In this document: positions 18,828 through 27,422 of the stretch, in pieces
Layout: every line of letters starts with the position of its first letter
Position numbering within the stretch: position 1 is the first letter of the stretch
Assembly: GCA_903935335.1 (NCBI GenBank)
Contig: CAIZRG010000017.1
Span: forward strand, 99,984 to 163,983
Source of the DNA: Oligoflexia bacterium
Lineage (GTDB): Bacteria > Bdellovibrionota > UBA1018
Length of the DNA stretch: 64,000 bases
Direction: 5' to 3'
Made by a program: the position numbers and the translations under genes
Notes under the pieces: model-generated
Seen by the model: only the letters and a program-made list of their open reading frames with translations
Databases searched by the model: none
What the model was told of the DNA's origin: nothing

Positions 18828-20141
18828 TTAGGCACTCTCTGCCTTGGCTGATGATGAAGAGGGTAGTTTTGCCATCTTTGTTCCATCTGCTAACATCATC
18901 ACAGGTCTTTCCCCTTTTAGAATGACATTTTTAGTGACAATACATTTTTTCACATTATTTTTAGTAGGTAAATCGTACATCACCTCTAACATCGACTGCT
19001 CTAAAATAGCTCTCAGTCCCCGAGCTCCCGTATTTCTCTTAATCGCTTCTTTGGCTACAGCTTCAAGAGCTTCTTCTTCAAACTCAAGTGTCACACCATC
19101 ATATTCAAACAATTTTGAATACTGCTTTGTCAAAGCATTTCTAGGTTTTGTTAAAATTTCAACTAAAGCTTTTTCATCGAGTTCTTCAAGAGTAGCAATC
19201 ACGGGCAAGCGCCCAATAAACTCTGGAATAAGACCAAATTTAATCAAATCCTCAGGCTCAACCTGAGAAAGAAGCTGGGAAACACTCTCTTGGGTTTTTG
19301 AACTAATATTGGCTTGCAATCCAAGACTTCGTTTGCCTTTACGCATCCCAATGATTCGATCAATACCTACAAATGCCCCACCCACAATAAAAAGGATATT
19401 CGAAGTATCTACTTGAACAAAATCTTGTTGAGGATGCTTTCGACCTCCTTTAGGGGGGACATTAGCAAGGGTTCCTTCAATGATTTTTAATAGAGCTTGC
19501 TGAACTCCCTCTCCACTCACATCTCTTGTGATGGAAGGGTTTTCACTTTTTCTTGAAATTTTATCAACTTCATCAATATAAACAATTCCTTTTTGGGCTC
19601 GCTCGACATTATTATCGCAATTCTGAAGAAGATTAAGAATAATGTTTTCTACATCTTCGCCAACATACCCTGCTTCAGTCAAAGTGGTTGCATCAGCCAT
19701 AGCAAACGGAACATTGAGTAATTTAGCCAATGTCTGAGCAAGCAGCGTTTTACCAGAACCCGTTGGGCCAATCAGAAGGATATTACTTTTTTGAAGATCA
19801 ACCCCATCTTTTCCTTCTTTGCTTTTTTTATCTACCTGATACTGAATTCTCTTGTAATGATTATAAACAGCGACAGAGAGCACTCGTTTTGCTTTTTCTT
19901 GTCCAATGACATATTGATCTAGAATTGCTTTAATTTCAGCAGGTTTTGGGATTGCTTGAGAAGACTTTGCAGGAGAATCCTTTTGGCCTTCCTCAGCAAT
20001 AATGTCATTACAAAGCTCAATACACTCATCACAAATATAGACAGTTGGACCTGCAATTAATTTTTTTACTTCTCTTTGATTTTTTCCGCAGAAAGAGCAG
20101 CAGAGATTTCCAAACCCATCACCATATTTTTTCCCATCCAT
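18828..20141 (-). CDS. clpX: Clp protease ATP-binding subunit ClpX
   Basis: ClpX unfolds tagged substrates and feeds them to ClpP. The 437-residue product has the zinc-binding domain with CSFC and CDEC pairs (residues about 15-45), Walker [12 protein letters not shown], Walker [10 protein letters not shown], the pore loop GYVGEDVE, and the ClpP-binding IGF-type loop in the C-terminal half ([13 protein letters not shown]). It is complete and lies 20 bases after clpP, so the two are almost certainly co-transcribed. Confidence 0.99.
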   Translation of the reverse strand: MDGKKYGDGFGNLCCSFCGKNQREVKKLIAGPTVYICDECIELCNDIIAEEGQKDSPAKSSQAIPKPAEIKAILDQYVIGQEKAKRVLSVAVYNHYKRIQYQVDKKSKEGKDGVDLQKSNILLIGPTGSGKTLLAQTLAKLLNVPFAMADATTLTEAGYVGEDVENIILNLLQNCDNNVERAQKGIVYIDEVDKISRKSENPSITRDVSGEGVQQALLKIIEGTLANVPPKGGRKHPQQDFVQVDTSNILFIVGGAFVGIDRIIGMRKGKRSLGLQANISSKTQESVSQLLSQVEPEDLIKFGLIPEFIGRLPVIATLEELDEKALVEILTKPRNALTKQYSKLFEYDGVTLEFEEEALEAVAKEAIKRNTGARGLRAILEQSMLEVMYDLPTKNNVKKCIVTKNVILKGERPVMMLADGTKMAKLPSSSSAKAESA

Positions 20142-20161
20142 AGTTGCTCCTTACTTATGCA

Positions 20162-20842
20162 TTATGCTGTTGACCGTCTTTCAACGACCTTATCAATGAG
20201 TCCATACTCTACAGCTTCTTTTGCTGATAAGTAATTATCTCGATCTGTGTCTTTCTTCACTTGATCCATACTTCTACCCGTATGCAGAGATAAAATCCCA
20301 TTGAGCCTATCCTTTAAAAACAAGATTTCTCTCGCTTGAATTTCAATATCGGAGGCCTGCCCTTTGGCACCTCCCAAAGGCTGATGAATCATAATTCGAC
20401 TATGGGGTAAACTAAAACGCTTTCCTGCTGCTCCAGCTGTTAATAAAAGTGCACCCATACTCGCAGCCATACCAATACAATAAGTGCAAACATCAGACTT
20501 AATAAATTGCATCACATCATAAATCCCTAACCCTGCATAAACAGAGCCACCCGGAGAATTAATATACAAATGAATGTCTTTATCTGGATCCGAAGATTCT
20601 AAAAAAAACATTTGAGCCACTAAAAGATTAGCCACCGTATCATTCACTTCTGTCCCAAGAAAAACAATCCGATCTAAAAGTAAACGGGAATAAATATCAT
20701 ACTGCCGCTCTCCTCGAGGAGTTTGCTCAATCACAATCGGATTTGGAATGTAATTCAAGTGAGGACTCTCCAAATTAAACCCGACAAGATCAGGCTGAAT
20801 TAATTCATCTGGAACTTTCCTGGGTGATAAGCTCAACATCAT
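20162..20842 (-). CDS. clpP: ATP-dependent Clp protease proteolytic subunit
   Basis: ClpP is the tetradecameric serine protease that works with ClpX. The catalytic triad is Ser128 in GMAASMGA, His153 in MIHQPLGG and Asp202 in DTDRDNY, numbered from the ATG at 20842. The conserved N-terminus ([20 protein letters not shown]) starts only at about residue 30, so the protein carries about 28 extra N-terminal residues. GGGAGGT at six bases before the ATG pair supports this start. Tig, which often precedes clpP, is absent here. Confidence 0.97.
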   Translation of the reverse strand: MMLSLSPRKVPDELIQPDLVGFNLESPHLNYIPNPIVIEQTPRGERQYDIYSRLLLDRIVFLGTEVNDTVANLLVAQMFFLESSDPDKDIHLYINSPGGSVYAGLGIYDVMQFIKSDVCTYCIGMAASMGALLLTAGAAGKRFSLPHSRIMIHQPLGGAKGQASDIEIQAREILFLKDRLNGILSLHTGRSMDQVKKDTDRDNYLSAKEAVEYGLIDKVVERRSTA

Positions 20843-20937
20843 CAACGACCTCCCAATTTTTGGTACTGCATACTTTAGCTAAGTATACATAAATCATCCA
20901 AATATTGCTCTGGGCCAATCAAAAAATGATTCAGTTG

Positions 20938-21156
20938 TTAATCTTTCTTCTGAATCAGGTCAGCTTGAACCGTCTCAAGGTAAATCAACATCGCATCTCT
21001 GAGTTGCTCTAAAGTGATCTCTTTTTCATTTTTACCTGATTTTTCAATGAGTTGAACAAGTTCTTGACTCACCCAAGGCTCGGGTAGCCCAGTCAGTGAG
21101 GCTAAGGTATCCACCAATTCACGACCATAGGTCTCTTCCACGTTGGAGACTTCCAT
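20938..21156 (-). CDS. small conserved-looking hypothetical protein
   Basis: A 72-residue product from the ATG at 21156 (MEVSNVEETYGRELVDTLAS), or 81 from an upstream start at 21183. It is mainly helical, acidic, and ends in a charged QADLIQKKD. No signal peptide, membrane segment or known motif is visible. It lies 96 bases before clpP on the same strand, occupying the place where trigger factor is often found, but shows no resemblance to Tig. A G-rich ribosome binding site stands before both candidate starts. Function unknown. Confidence 0.55.
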   Translation of the reverse strand: MEVSNVEETYGRELVDTLASLTGLPEPWVSQELVQLIEKSGKNEKEITLEQLRDAMLIYLETVQADLIQKKD

Positions 21157-21238
21157 TTCCCCGACCCCCCTCTCCCTCATCATTAGTATATGAAGGCATA
21201 ACTCTCTTGAGCAACTTTATTTTTTAGGAAATTTCGAT

Positions 21239-21244
21239 TATACT
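21239..21244 (+). promoter_or_regulatory. -10 element of a probably leaderless transcript
   Basis: TATACT lies eight bases before the ATG at 21253, so transcription would begin at or within a base or two of the start codon. No Shine-Dalgarno sequence stands before that ATG. The -35 region (TTTATT at 21216-21221, 17 bases away) is poor, so this rests mainly on the -10 box and spacing. Confidence 0.4.
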
Positions 21245-21252
21245 GTTAAGTT

Positions 21253-21777
21253 ATGCCAAACTCCAAAAAGAACCCAGCGACTGACACTCTTTTGGGGAAA
21301 TCTCCTGAAAACTCCTCAGTCAATATGAGTGAGATTGTTTTACCCTCAGATACCAATGCTCTAGGCACGATCTTCGGTGGAAAAATTATGAATTGGATTG
21401 ACATTGCAGGAGCCATTGCAGCAGGGAAACACTCCAGACGTGTGGTGGTTACAGCATCGATTGATGCCCTTCATTTTTTAGCGCCCGTCAAGGTGGGACA
21501 CGTGGTTCATATTCGAGCTCGTGTCAATTTTACATCAAGAACCTCCATGGAAGTAGGTGTTCGCGTGGATGCAGAAAATCTAATTACTGGAGAAACCACT
21601 CATACGGCTACAGCTTATGCTACTTTTGTTGCCTTAGATGATTACGGACGTCCCACCCCAACCCCTCCCATCTTGCCTGGGACAACGGATGAGAAAAGGC
21701 GTTTTGAAGCAGCCAAGAAACGCCGAGAATCCAGAATTCAACTCGCCGAAGTTCTAAAAGAACATTTTCAATCCTAA
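21253..21777 (+). CDS. acyl-CoA thioesterase, hotdog fold
   Basis: The 174-residue product belongs to the YciA/cytosolic long-chain thioesterase type. SDTNALGTIFGGKIMNWID (residues about 32-50) carries the Asn/Asp-Gly-Thr-Ile-Phe-Gly-Gly motif of the hotdog domain, and DALHFLAPVKVGHVVHIRA and GVRVDAENLITGETTHTATA complete it. It hydrolyses acyl-CoA, probably in the cytosol. The first 24 residues are polar and variable; an internal ATG at residue 25 (MSEIVLP) is the alternative start. It is divergent from the clpP operon and convergent with murI. Confidence 0.9.
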   Translation: MPNSKKNPATDTLLGKSPENSSVNMSEIVLPSDTNALGTIFGGKIMNWIDIAGAIAAGKHSRRVVVTASIDALHFLAPVKVGHVVHIRARVNFTSRTSMEVGVRVDAENLITGETTHTATAYATFVALDDYGRPTPTPPILPGTTDEKRRFEAAKKRRESRIQLAEVLKEHFQS

Positions 21778-21786
21778 AAACTGATT

Positions 21787-22635
21787 TCACAAACACAGAC
21801 TGAATGGCTGATTGTAAATGATTTGCTTTGCAAACTCAGGAACAACATCGGGATCCGTAAAGCTCCATTCAATCTGGTTTTGATCATTTTCAGAAACAAT
21901 AGAACCTCCAAAGAGATCACTTTGAACTAAAGACTGGGCAACGGCTTGAGCTGAGTTCACGATCCTCCACCCAGGTAAAGCTTTTTCAAAAGCAGAGTGA
22001 ATCCACGGATAATGGGTACAAGCTAAAAGAGCGACTCCTGTAGAATACCTCATAAGATGAGGACGTACGTACTCAGCAACTGTTTGATGCAAGACTGGAT
22101 GATCAATCCAACCTTCTTCAATCAAAGGCACTAGAACTGAACAGGGCTGTTCTAGTACAGGAAATCTACCCAACTTGAGCTGAGGGCAAAACCGAATCTC
22201 TTTTTCAAAAGCTAAAGCATAGGCTTGACTCCGAGTTGTCGCTCGAGTCGCTAGGACAAGAAGGGGTATCTCAAAATCTCCGCTCTTCATACCCTCCAAC
22301 GCTGACAAAGCAGCCTGAACCCCCGGGTGAACAACCCCAAAAACAGGTATAGGGTGCATCATGGCCCTCACTGCTTCTAAAGCCAAACTTGAAGCCGTAT
22401 TACAGGCAACAATGAGGGCATCCACCTTTTTTTTCTTCAACACTTGAGCACATTCCACAGAAAGCTTTTGGACTTGAGAAGGACTTTTTGCTCCATACGG
22501 TAAATGCGCTGTATCTCCGAGATAAAAATAACTGACCCCTTTGAGCCTTTTGCAAAGCTCTGTGAGAACTGTAATTCCTCCAATCCCTGAATCAAAAATA
22601 CCAATTTTTACCATGCTTGAGATATCCACATTCAC
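21787..22635 (-). CDS. murI: glutamate racemase
   Basis: MurI interconverts L- and D-glutamate, supplying D-Glu for peptidoglycan. The 282-residue product has the N-terminal IGIFDSGIGGITVL, the first catalytic cysteine in VACNTASSLAL and the second in LLACTHYPWI, with FYLGDTAHLPYG near the active site. Start: the GTG at 22635 has AAGGTGAG eight bases before it; an in-frame ATG lies at 22614. The gene ends nine bases from the thioesterase stop, tail to tail. Confidence 0.97.
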   Translation of the reverse strand: MNVDISSMVKIGIFDSGIGGITVLTELCKRLKGVSYFYLGDTAHLPYGAKSPSQVQKLSVECAQVLKKKKVDALIVACNTASSLALEAVRAMMHPIPVFGVVHPGVQAALSALEGMKSGDFEIPLLVLATRATTRSQAYALAFEKEIRFCPQLKLGRFPVLEQPCSVLVPLIEEGWIDHPVLHQTVAEYVRPHLMRYSTGVALLACTHYPWIHSAFEKALPGWRIVNSAQAVAQSLVQSDLFGGSIVSENDQNQIEWSFTDPDVVPEFAKQIIYNQPFSLCL

Positions 22636-22699
22636 CTTTCATACTCACCTTAGCCTTCTCTGCTTGACGGAGGCAAGCCTTGCCAGTTATTTAAAAAAA

Positions 22700-22987
22700 A
22701 TGCAATTCTCCCAAATTGACCTGTTACCCTTGATACAAAAGATAGAAACCCTTTTTGAAGAACTTATTCAGCAACAACAAAAAAAGGTTCTTCAAACCGC
22801 TCGCACTCGGTTATCTCACCTCACCTCTGAAGATATCTTAAATCCTCATGACTTTCCTGCCCTGATGTCAGACCCGATTTTCAATTATGAAGAAGGTCTT
22901 GCTGCTGGATTAATGACCGCTCAAATGGCTATCCGAGCTCGAATCTTAGTTGACCTGAAAGAAAATGAGCTTGCATCCGTGAACTAA
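22700..22987 (+). CDS. hypothetical protein, helical
   Basis: A 95-residue product from the ATG at 22700 (MQFSQIDLLPLIQKIETLFEE); an in-frame ATG at 22613 would add 29 residues but overlaps the start of murI. It has an amphipathic helical N-terminus with a Gln run (IQQQQKK) and a C-terminal part EEGLAAGLMTAQMAIRARI. No known domain is recognised. It is divergent from murI, and its stop overlaps that of dusB on the opposite strand. No good ribosome binding site stands before either start, so the start is uncertain. Confidence 0.5.
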   Translation: MQFSQIDLLPLIQKIETLFEELIQQQQKKVLQTARTRLSHLTSEDILNPHDFPALMSDPIFNYEEGLAAGLMTAQMAIRARILVDLKENELASVN

Positions 22988-24021
22988 CCATGCCCCCCCA
23001 TCAAAAAGGGCTGAGCTAAAAATTGAAGATCTCTTGCTTGGGTTTTTTTTTCAAAAAAAATCTTGGACTCGGCCCACAGGGTCTCAGGATCTGAAGTTGA
23101 AAAAACGAGCCGTCTAAACTCATGGCAGCCTTGAAACCCAGCCGAAGACCAAGCTATCCATTTGCGTGCATGAATCATAGCCACTCTGGGTTCGTAGACC
23201 TCCTCCAGTAAAGTCCTTTGCTCCTGAAGCCATGAACTATAATCCTCCCCTGAGAGAGGTTTCTGTCCTTGCCCCTCTCCCCTTCTCCAAAGACATTCTG
23301 CTTGCTCAAAAATAAACGGGTTCCGAAGAGCTCCTCGCCCCACCATGACAGCATCCATGCCATATTTCTTCAGTTTTTCTAGGGCTAATTCTGGGGTGGT
23401 TAAATCTCCATTTCCAACAATAGGGATCGAGCTTTTAGCCTTAAGGTCTCCCATAAAATCCCAGTCAGCAAACCCACTGTAGCCTTGCGAGCGAGTACGG
23501 CCGTGAACAGCCACCCAAGATACTCCAGCATCTGTTGCTGCTTGGACTACATCCCAAGCATTTTTTGATTCTGCATCCCATCCAATCCGAATCTTAATAG
23601 TAACCGGAATCTGAACTGATTTAACCATTGCTGTCAGAATTTGACCTAGCCAGAGAGGGTCTCGACACAAAGCTGATCCTGCCCCCTTTTTAACCACTTT
23701 GGGTACAGGACAACCTAAATTGAGATCAACAAAGTCAGCTCCTAGCTTCTCAACCCACTGACTTGCTTTACATAAAAGTTTTAGGTCCTCTCCAAAGATC
23801 TGAAGACCTACAATTCGTTCTTCTTCATGAAAACGGAGCAAATCAAGACTACGCTGACCTGAATATTCGATTCCATGAGCAGAAACGAGCTCAGAAATCA
23901 CTAGAGCTGCACGATGCCGACGCATCAATCTCCGATAAGGAGAGGTCGTAATACCTGCCATGGGCGCTAAAATAAAGGGATGCTCCAACTGAAAAGGCCC
24001 AAGACGAACTGAATCACCCAT
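22984..24021 (-). CDS. dusB: tRNA-dihydrouridine synthase, DusB type
   Basis: FMN enzyme that reduces uridines in the tRNA D-loop. The TIM-barrel begins FILAPMAGITTSPYRRLMRR; DLNLGCPVPKVVKKGAGSAL holds the catalytic cysteine; KIRIGWD, AVHGRTRSQGYSG and VGNGDL with MVGRGALRNPF bind FMN. The C-terminal helical domain follows. I start at the ATG 24021 (MGDSVRLG), which lies two bases past the pepP stop; an ATG at 24048 would add nine residues and overlap pepP. The pairing with pepP on one strand suggests an operon. Confidence 0.93.
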   Translation of the reverse strand: MGDSVRLGPFQLEHPFILAPMAGITTSPYRRLMRRHRAALVISELVSAHGIEYSGQRSLDLLRFHEEERIVGLQIFGEDLKLLCKASQWVEKLGADFVDLNLGCPVPKVVKKGAGSALCRDPLWLGQILTAMVKSVQIPVTIKIRIGWDAESKNAWDVVQAATDAGVSWVAVHGRTRSQGYSGFADWDFMGDLKAKSSIPIVGNGDLTTPELALEKLKKYGMDAVMVGRGALRNPFIFEQAECLWRRGEGQGQKPLSGEDYSSWLQEQRTLLEEVYEPRVAMIHARKWIAWSSAGFQGCHEFRRLVFSTSDPETLWAESKIFFEKKTQARDLQFLAQPFLMGGHG

Positions 24022-24022
24022 C

Positions 24023-25339
24023 CTACGCTCGCAACTGCTCAATTTCATCCCGCTCTTTTGGCACTCCTTGAGTCAAAATCTCACAACCTGTTTTTGTGAT
24101 CAAAACATCATCTTCGATTCGAATTCCTATATTCTGATATTCTCTAGGCACTTCAAAATCAGAGGGCTGAACATAAAACCCAGGCTCAATCGTAAAAACC
24201 ATTCCAGGCTCTAAAGGCCGAGGTTGTCCATTTTTCATATACAAACCAGAATCATGGACATCCATCCCCAACCAATGGCTGGTGCTGTGAGGATAGAATC
24301 GGCGAAATTGTTTTCTTTTATAAATCTCCTGAGGGCTCCCTTCCAATAATCCCAAACACAAAAACCCTTCTATCATAACCTCAACGACTCTCTGATGAAT
24401 CTCAGGAAGGGTCACCCCTGGCCTAGCCATTGCAATCGCTTCTTTTTGAGCTTTCAAAACCCAATCATACATCTGAGCCTGAACTTTTGAAAAATGCCGA
24501 CCCACGGGAAAAGTCCGAGTAATGTCAGCCGTATAGTAATTGTATTCTCCGCCGGCATCCATCAGTAGCAATTCACCCTCTCGAAGGACGTCGCGGTGGG
24601 AGTGGTAATGTAAGCAAGCTGCATTTTTCCCATTTGCCACAATACTGCCGTAACCTAATCGTTGGCAGCCCTCTTTCCGACAAATATAATCCACGAGAGC
24701 TTCAACCTCGAACTCTCTCATACCTGGACGAACTTCTTGCATGACTCTCCGATGAGCCAAAGCTGAAATCTGACAAGCTCTGCGCAAAGCAATCAACTCT
24801 TCTAAAGACTTATAAAGCCTCAACTCACCTACAGGACCACGGGGATCTTGAACCGATAAAAGAGATCGACCCGTCCTTCCTTGACGGCTCCTCTGGCTTT
24901 CAAGTGCCGTTAGTACAATTTGATCCATTTCAGCTGAAAATCCCATCCGATAAAAAACTTCTTCAGCACCTAAAAACAACTCTGGGAGCTTGGAACCCAG
25001 CTCCTCAATAGGATAAGCTTCATCTGCTTGAAAAACTTTTTTTGCCCCTTCCACTCCATACCGCTCACCCTCCCATATTTCCTTCTCAGAGTCTTTGGGT
25101 TGAACAAATAAGATCATTCGATCAGACCCTGTTTGCGAAGGAACAAGAACAACACAGGACTTAGGCTCATCAAACCCCGTGAGATAATAAAAGCAACTAT
25201 CTTGACGATAGGGATGGTGCACATCCGAGTTTCGGATCCAATGAGGATGTGCAGGTAATACAAAAACAGCAGAAGGATGTGCAGCCATGAGCCTATGACG
25301 ACGAACTGGAAAATCTTGCGGTATTTGAGTCAAAAGCAT
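24023..25339 (-). CDS. pepP: Xaa-Pro aminopeptidase (aminopeptidase P)
   Basis: Metallopeptidase that removes an N-terminal residue before proline. The start at 25339 (MLLTQIPQDFPVRRHRLM) follows AGGAGTGAG and is much better than in-frame codons further upstream. The 438-residue product has the creatinase N-domain (QDSCFYYLTGFDEPKS) and the pita-bread fold with metal ligands in LLMDAGGEYNYYTADITRTFP (two Asp), HSTSHWLGMDVHD (His) and the Glu residues of VFTIEPGFY and GIRIEDDVLIT. Length matches PepP of about 430-440. Confidence 0.95.
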   Translation of the reverse strand: MLLTQIPQDFPVRRHRLMAAHPSAVFVLPAHPHWIRNSDVHHPYRQDSCFYYLTGFDEPKSCVVLVPSQTGSDRMILFVQPKDSEKEIWEGERYGVEGAKKVFQADEAYPIEELGSKLPELFLGAEEVFYRMGFSAEMDQIVLTALESQRSRQGRTGRSLLSVQDPRGPVGELRLYKSLEELIALRRACQISALAHRRVMQEVRPGMREFEVEALVDYICRKEGCQRLGYGSIVANGKNAACLHYHSHRDVLREGELLLMDAGGEYNYYTADITRTFPVGRHFSKVQAQMYDWVLKAQKEAIAMARPGVTLPEIHQRVVEVMIEGFLCLGLLEGSPQEIYKRKQFRRFYPHSTSHWLGMDVHDSGLYMKNGQPRPLEPGMVFTIEPGFYVQPSDFEVPREYQNIGIRIEDDVLITKTGCEILTQGVPKERDEIEQLRA

Positions 25340-25358
25340 CTCACTCCTATTATATGAT

Positions 25359-25604
25359 TCAATCCACAGACTGTCTATCGAGAAGAGGATTGCAATGCAC
25401 CCCCTTTTCAGACATAATCTCGACACCACAGTATTTTATTTGTAGCTCATTTCCCTGCAAATGTGATAGGTAGCCAACCTGCAAGGCCCTGATTGGGTAA
25501 TCCTCCATCAGATCCATAATGACAAATCCACCTTTGGAGAAAAAATATAAAATCAAGTTTCCCTCACCTAATAAAATTTCATGAATGAACTCAGGATGGA
25601 ACAT
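25359..25604 (-). CDS. small hypothetical protein upstream of pepP
   Basis: An 81-residue open frame, MFHPEFIHEILLGEGNLILY, ending 19 bases before the pepP start. Composition is mixed, with a short hydrophobic run (LILYFFSKGGFVIM) and one pair of cysteines far apart. No domain recognised. Its upstream region is AT-rich with only an AAGAAAA-like ribosome binding site. It could be a real short gene in the pepP operon or a chance frame in AT-rich DNA. Confidence 0.35.
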   Translation of the reverse strand: MFHPEFIHEILLGEGNLILYFFSKGGFVIMDLMEDYPIRALQVGYLSHLQGNELQIKYCGVEIMSEKGVHCNPLLDRQSVD

Positions 25605-25842
25605 TTTCTTTTTTGTGTGTATTGAACTTAAATAAATCTACTGAAATTTTATCATTATAAATAATAATCTTAATTCAGACCCAAAAAATTAAAAGGCCAA
25701 GATCCAAGACAGGAGGCCTTATCTTGAGTTTAACACTATCCTTTCATAGCATTATTTATTTGAAATTCAATTAAATTGATCGTATTATTCCTCCAAACAA
25801 AGATTCTATACGAAGTCTTTGAGGTTCAAGCGGAGTTTCGTA

Positions 25843-25995
25843 ATGAAAACAGAAAAAATCGATTTATTTCTGCATAAAAAAATAAATCTCTTGATTGACC
25901 AAGAACTCCAAGTTCAATCCATTCCGCCATTATCTCAGTCTTTTGGTTCATTTTTTTATCTGATTAAAATTGGGGAGGACTTCTATTCAACTTGA
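25843..25995 (+). CDS. 50-residue hypothetical peptide gene
   Basis: A short frame in the otherwise gene-free stretch 25605-26018. It opens MKTEKIDLFLHKKINLLIDQ and is followed by EDFYST before a TGA at 25993. CGGAG stands seven bases before the ATG. It lies 23 bases before the secreted-protein gene at 26019, so it could be the first gene of that transcript. Amphipathic, no signal peptide, no known match. The remainder of the stretch, 25605-25842, is AT-rich with only a weak AAGGCC/GGCCTT hairpin near 25692. Confidence 0.35.
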   Translation: MKTEKIDLFLHKKINLLIDQELQVQSIPPLSQSFGSFFYLIKIGEDFYST

Positions 25996-26018
25996 AATCA
26001 CCTAGAGGAGAATTCATC

Positions 26019-27422
26019 ATGCAGTCCCTGTTTTTTAGTTTTTTTGTTTTATTTTTCAGTTTTATATCTTCCCCTAATTCATACGCTGGAGGGAAAAATC
26101 GACCAGAAGCAAACCTCATCCGTCATTCAGAGACCAACAGCTACTTTGAACCTATTCCAAGTTTAATAGATTGCACTCATCCAGTGAACGAATTCACATT
26201 AAAGATCGCGGAATCACAACTCAAAAAAATCTTCCAAAGCACACAACAAGCCATTAATCTCTTCGATCAAGGAGCTGAGAACAATCCACCCCTTGATCTC
26301 GATAAAATATCTGAATTACACGGACTAACACAGAACGACCTCATTCAAGTTATTAAACGAATTTCAGAAAGCGATAAATCGTTGCTTCAAGGATTAAACA
26401 TAGAAATTAAGAAAATTTCCTTTATTCAAGAAGACACTACTCAAGAAGACACTACTCAAGAAGACACTCCAGTCAGCCATGAGCAAAGCATTCAAGAATT
26501 TACTCAACTTAAAGACGAATGGGCCGCTCTCAATAAAATCAAACAAAAATCTTCCTGCCCTTATGCAAAAAAAGCTATATTTTATAAAAACGAATTTACA
26601 TGGAGAAGTCACGAAACAATTCTACAAAACATAGTTCGATTTGCTCATAAAGATTTTATCCCTTTCATTCAGGCGGTTCAAAACGAAGAAATTGACGATA
26701 GACCTGTCGATAGCATTATATTGCAGGCACCTGGAAAACTTTATGGTGAAAATGAAGATTTGCTAGCTAAATTTCTTACTGAAGTTTTAGAAATTTTAAA
26801 TTCATCAAGTATTCAGTCTGTTCAATCTGCATCAAATAACAATGAAAAATGGAAATTTGAAATCCAAGGGATTCCTTTTTTTATTGTAACACTTGCTCCA
26901 TTTTATAAAGCTAATCATTGCCGTTATAACCCCTCTGAGAATGGAAATGTAATCATTGTTTTTCAAACACAAGCTTCTTTTAAAAGAATCTTACCTCGTA
27001 ACCGTGAAGAAAATCAAAAGAAGCATGAATTAGCGAGAAAGCAATTTGCAAAGGACAGTCGTCCTTACCCTATCTATCAACGCGATGATGAAAAATATGT
27101 TAAGCCAGTTGATTCCAGTCAAGGTCCCATCCAATTCTGGAAAAAAAAGGACGTTAAGCTTCCTTTTGAACCGCAACAGGCTTTTCATCGGGTTTCATTG
27201 ACAGTTACTCTTCGAAAGGCCAGCCCTGATGTCCTTAAAGAAGAAAATACACTGAATCACTGGATACTCATCGAGCAGAGTACTACTGACACACTCCGCA
27301 CCACTCTCATCGACACACCCGCACAAGAGAGTCAACTCGATATAGATGAAGAAAAGGTACCCAATGATTATTTTGAAACAGCAATCTTACCTGAAGAACT
27401 AATAATTATGCCTGATTTTTAG
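26019..27422 (+). CDS. hypothetical secreted protein with QEDTT repeat
   Basis: 467 residues from the ATG at 26019, which has AGGAG eight bases upstream; an upstream in-frame ATG at 25992 is less likely. The N-terminus (MQSLFFSFFVLFFSFISSPN, then SYAGG) is a signal peptide with cleavage after SYA. Two later regions resemble globular domains (ILQNIVRFAHKDFIPF, FEIQGIPFFIVTLAPFYK), and the mature part has few cysteines. Residues about 137-150 are three tandem QEDTT-type units coded by a 15-base repeat. No family is recognised. It is convergent with speA, sharing a TTAG stop overlap. Confidence 0.65.
   Translation: MQSLFFSFFVLFFSFISSPNSYAGGKNRPEANLIRHSETNSYFEPIPSLIDCTHPVNEFTLKIAESQLKKIFQSTQQAINLFDQGAENNPPLDLDKISELHGLTQNDLIQVIKRISESDKSLLQGLNIEIKKISFIQEDTTQEDTTQEDTPVSHEQSIQEFTQLKDEWAALNKIKQKSSCPYAKKAIFYKNEFTWRSHETILQNIVRFAHKDFIPFIQAVQNEEIDDRPVDSIILQAPGKLYGENEDLLAKFLTEVLEILNSSSIQSVQSASNNNEKWKFEIQGIPFFIVTLAPFYKANHCRYNPSENGNVIIVFQTQASFKRILPRNREENQKKHELARKQFAKDSRPYPIYQRDDEKYVKPVDSSQGPIQFWKKKDVKLPFEPQQAFHRVSLTVTLRKASPDVLKEENTLNHWILIEQSTTDTLRTTLIDTPAQESQLDIDEEKVPNDYFETAILPEELIIMPDF
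26427..26468 (+). repeat. 15-base tandem repeat, about 2.8 copies
   Basis: CAAGAAGACACTACT occurs at 26427-26441 and 26442-26456 and again, with its last three bases changed, from 26457. It is in frame within the secreted-protein gene and encodes QEDTT units. The exact copies suggest recent slippage and potential length variation between strains. Confidence 0.9.

Noticed and set aside
18844..19266. 140-codon plus-strand frame within clpX
   Set aside because: Antisense shadow of a conserved enzyme; the residue pattern is low-complexity Ser-rich, as expected from such shadows.
25690..25730. AAGGCC/GGCCTT hairpin as a terminator
   Set aside because: The stem is only six pairs and no gene ends on the strand where the T-run would lie; kept only as a weak note.
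26427..26468. Possible CRISPR-like or iteron repeats
   Set aside because: Units are only 15 bases without spacers and lie in frame inside a protein gene, so they are tandem slippage copies.
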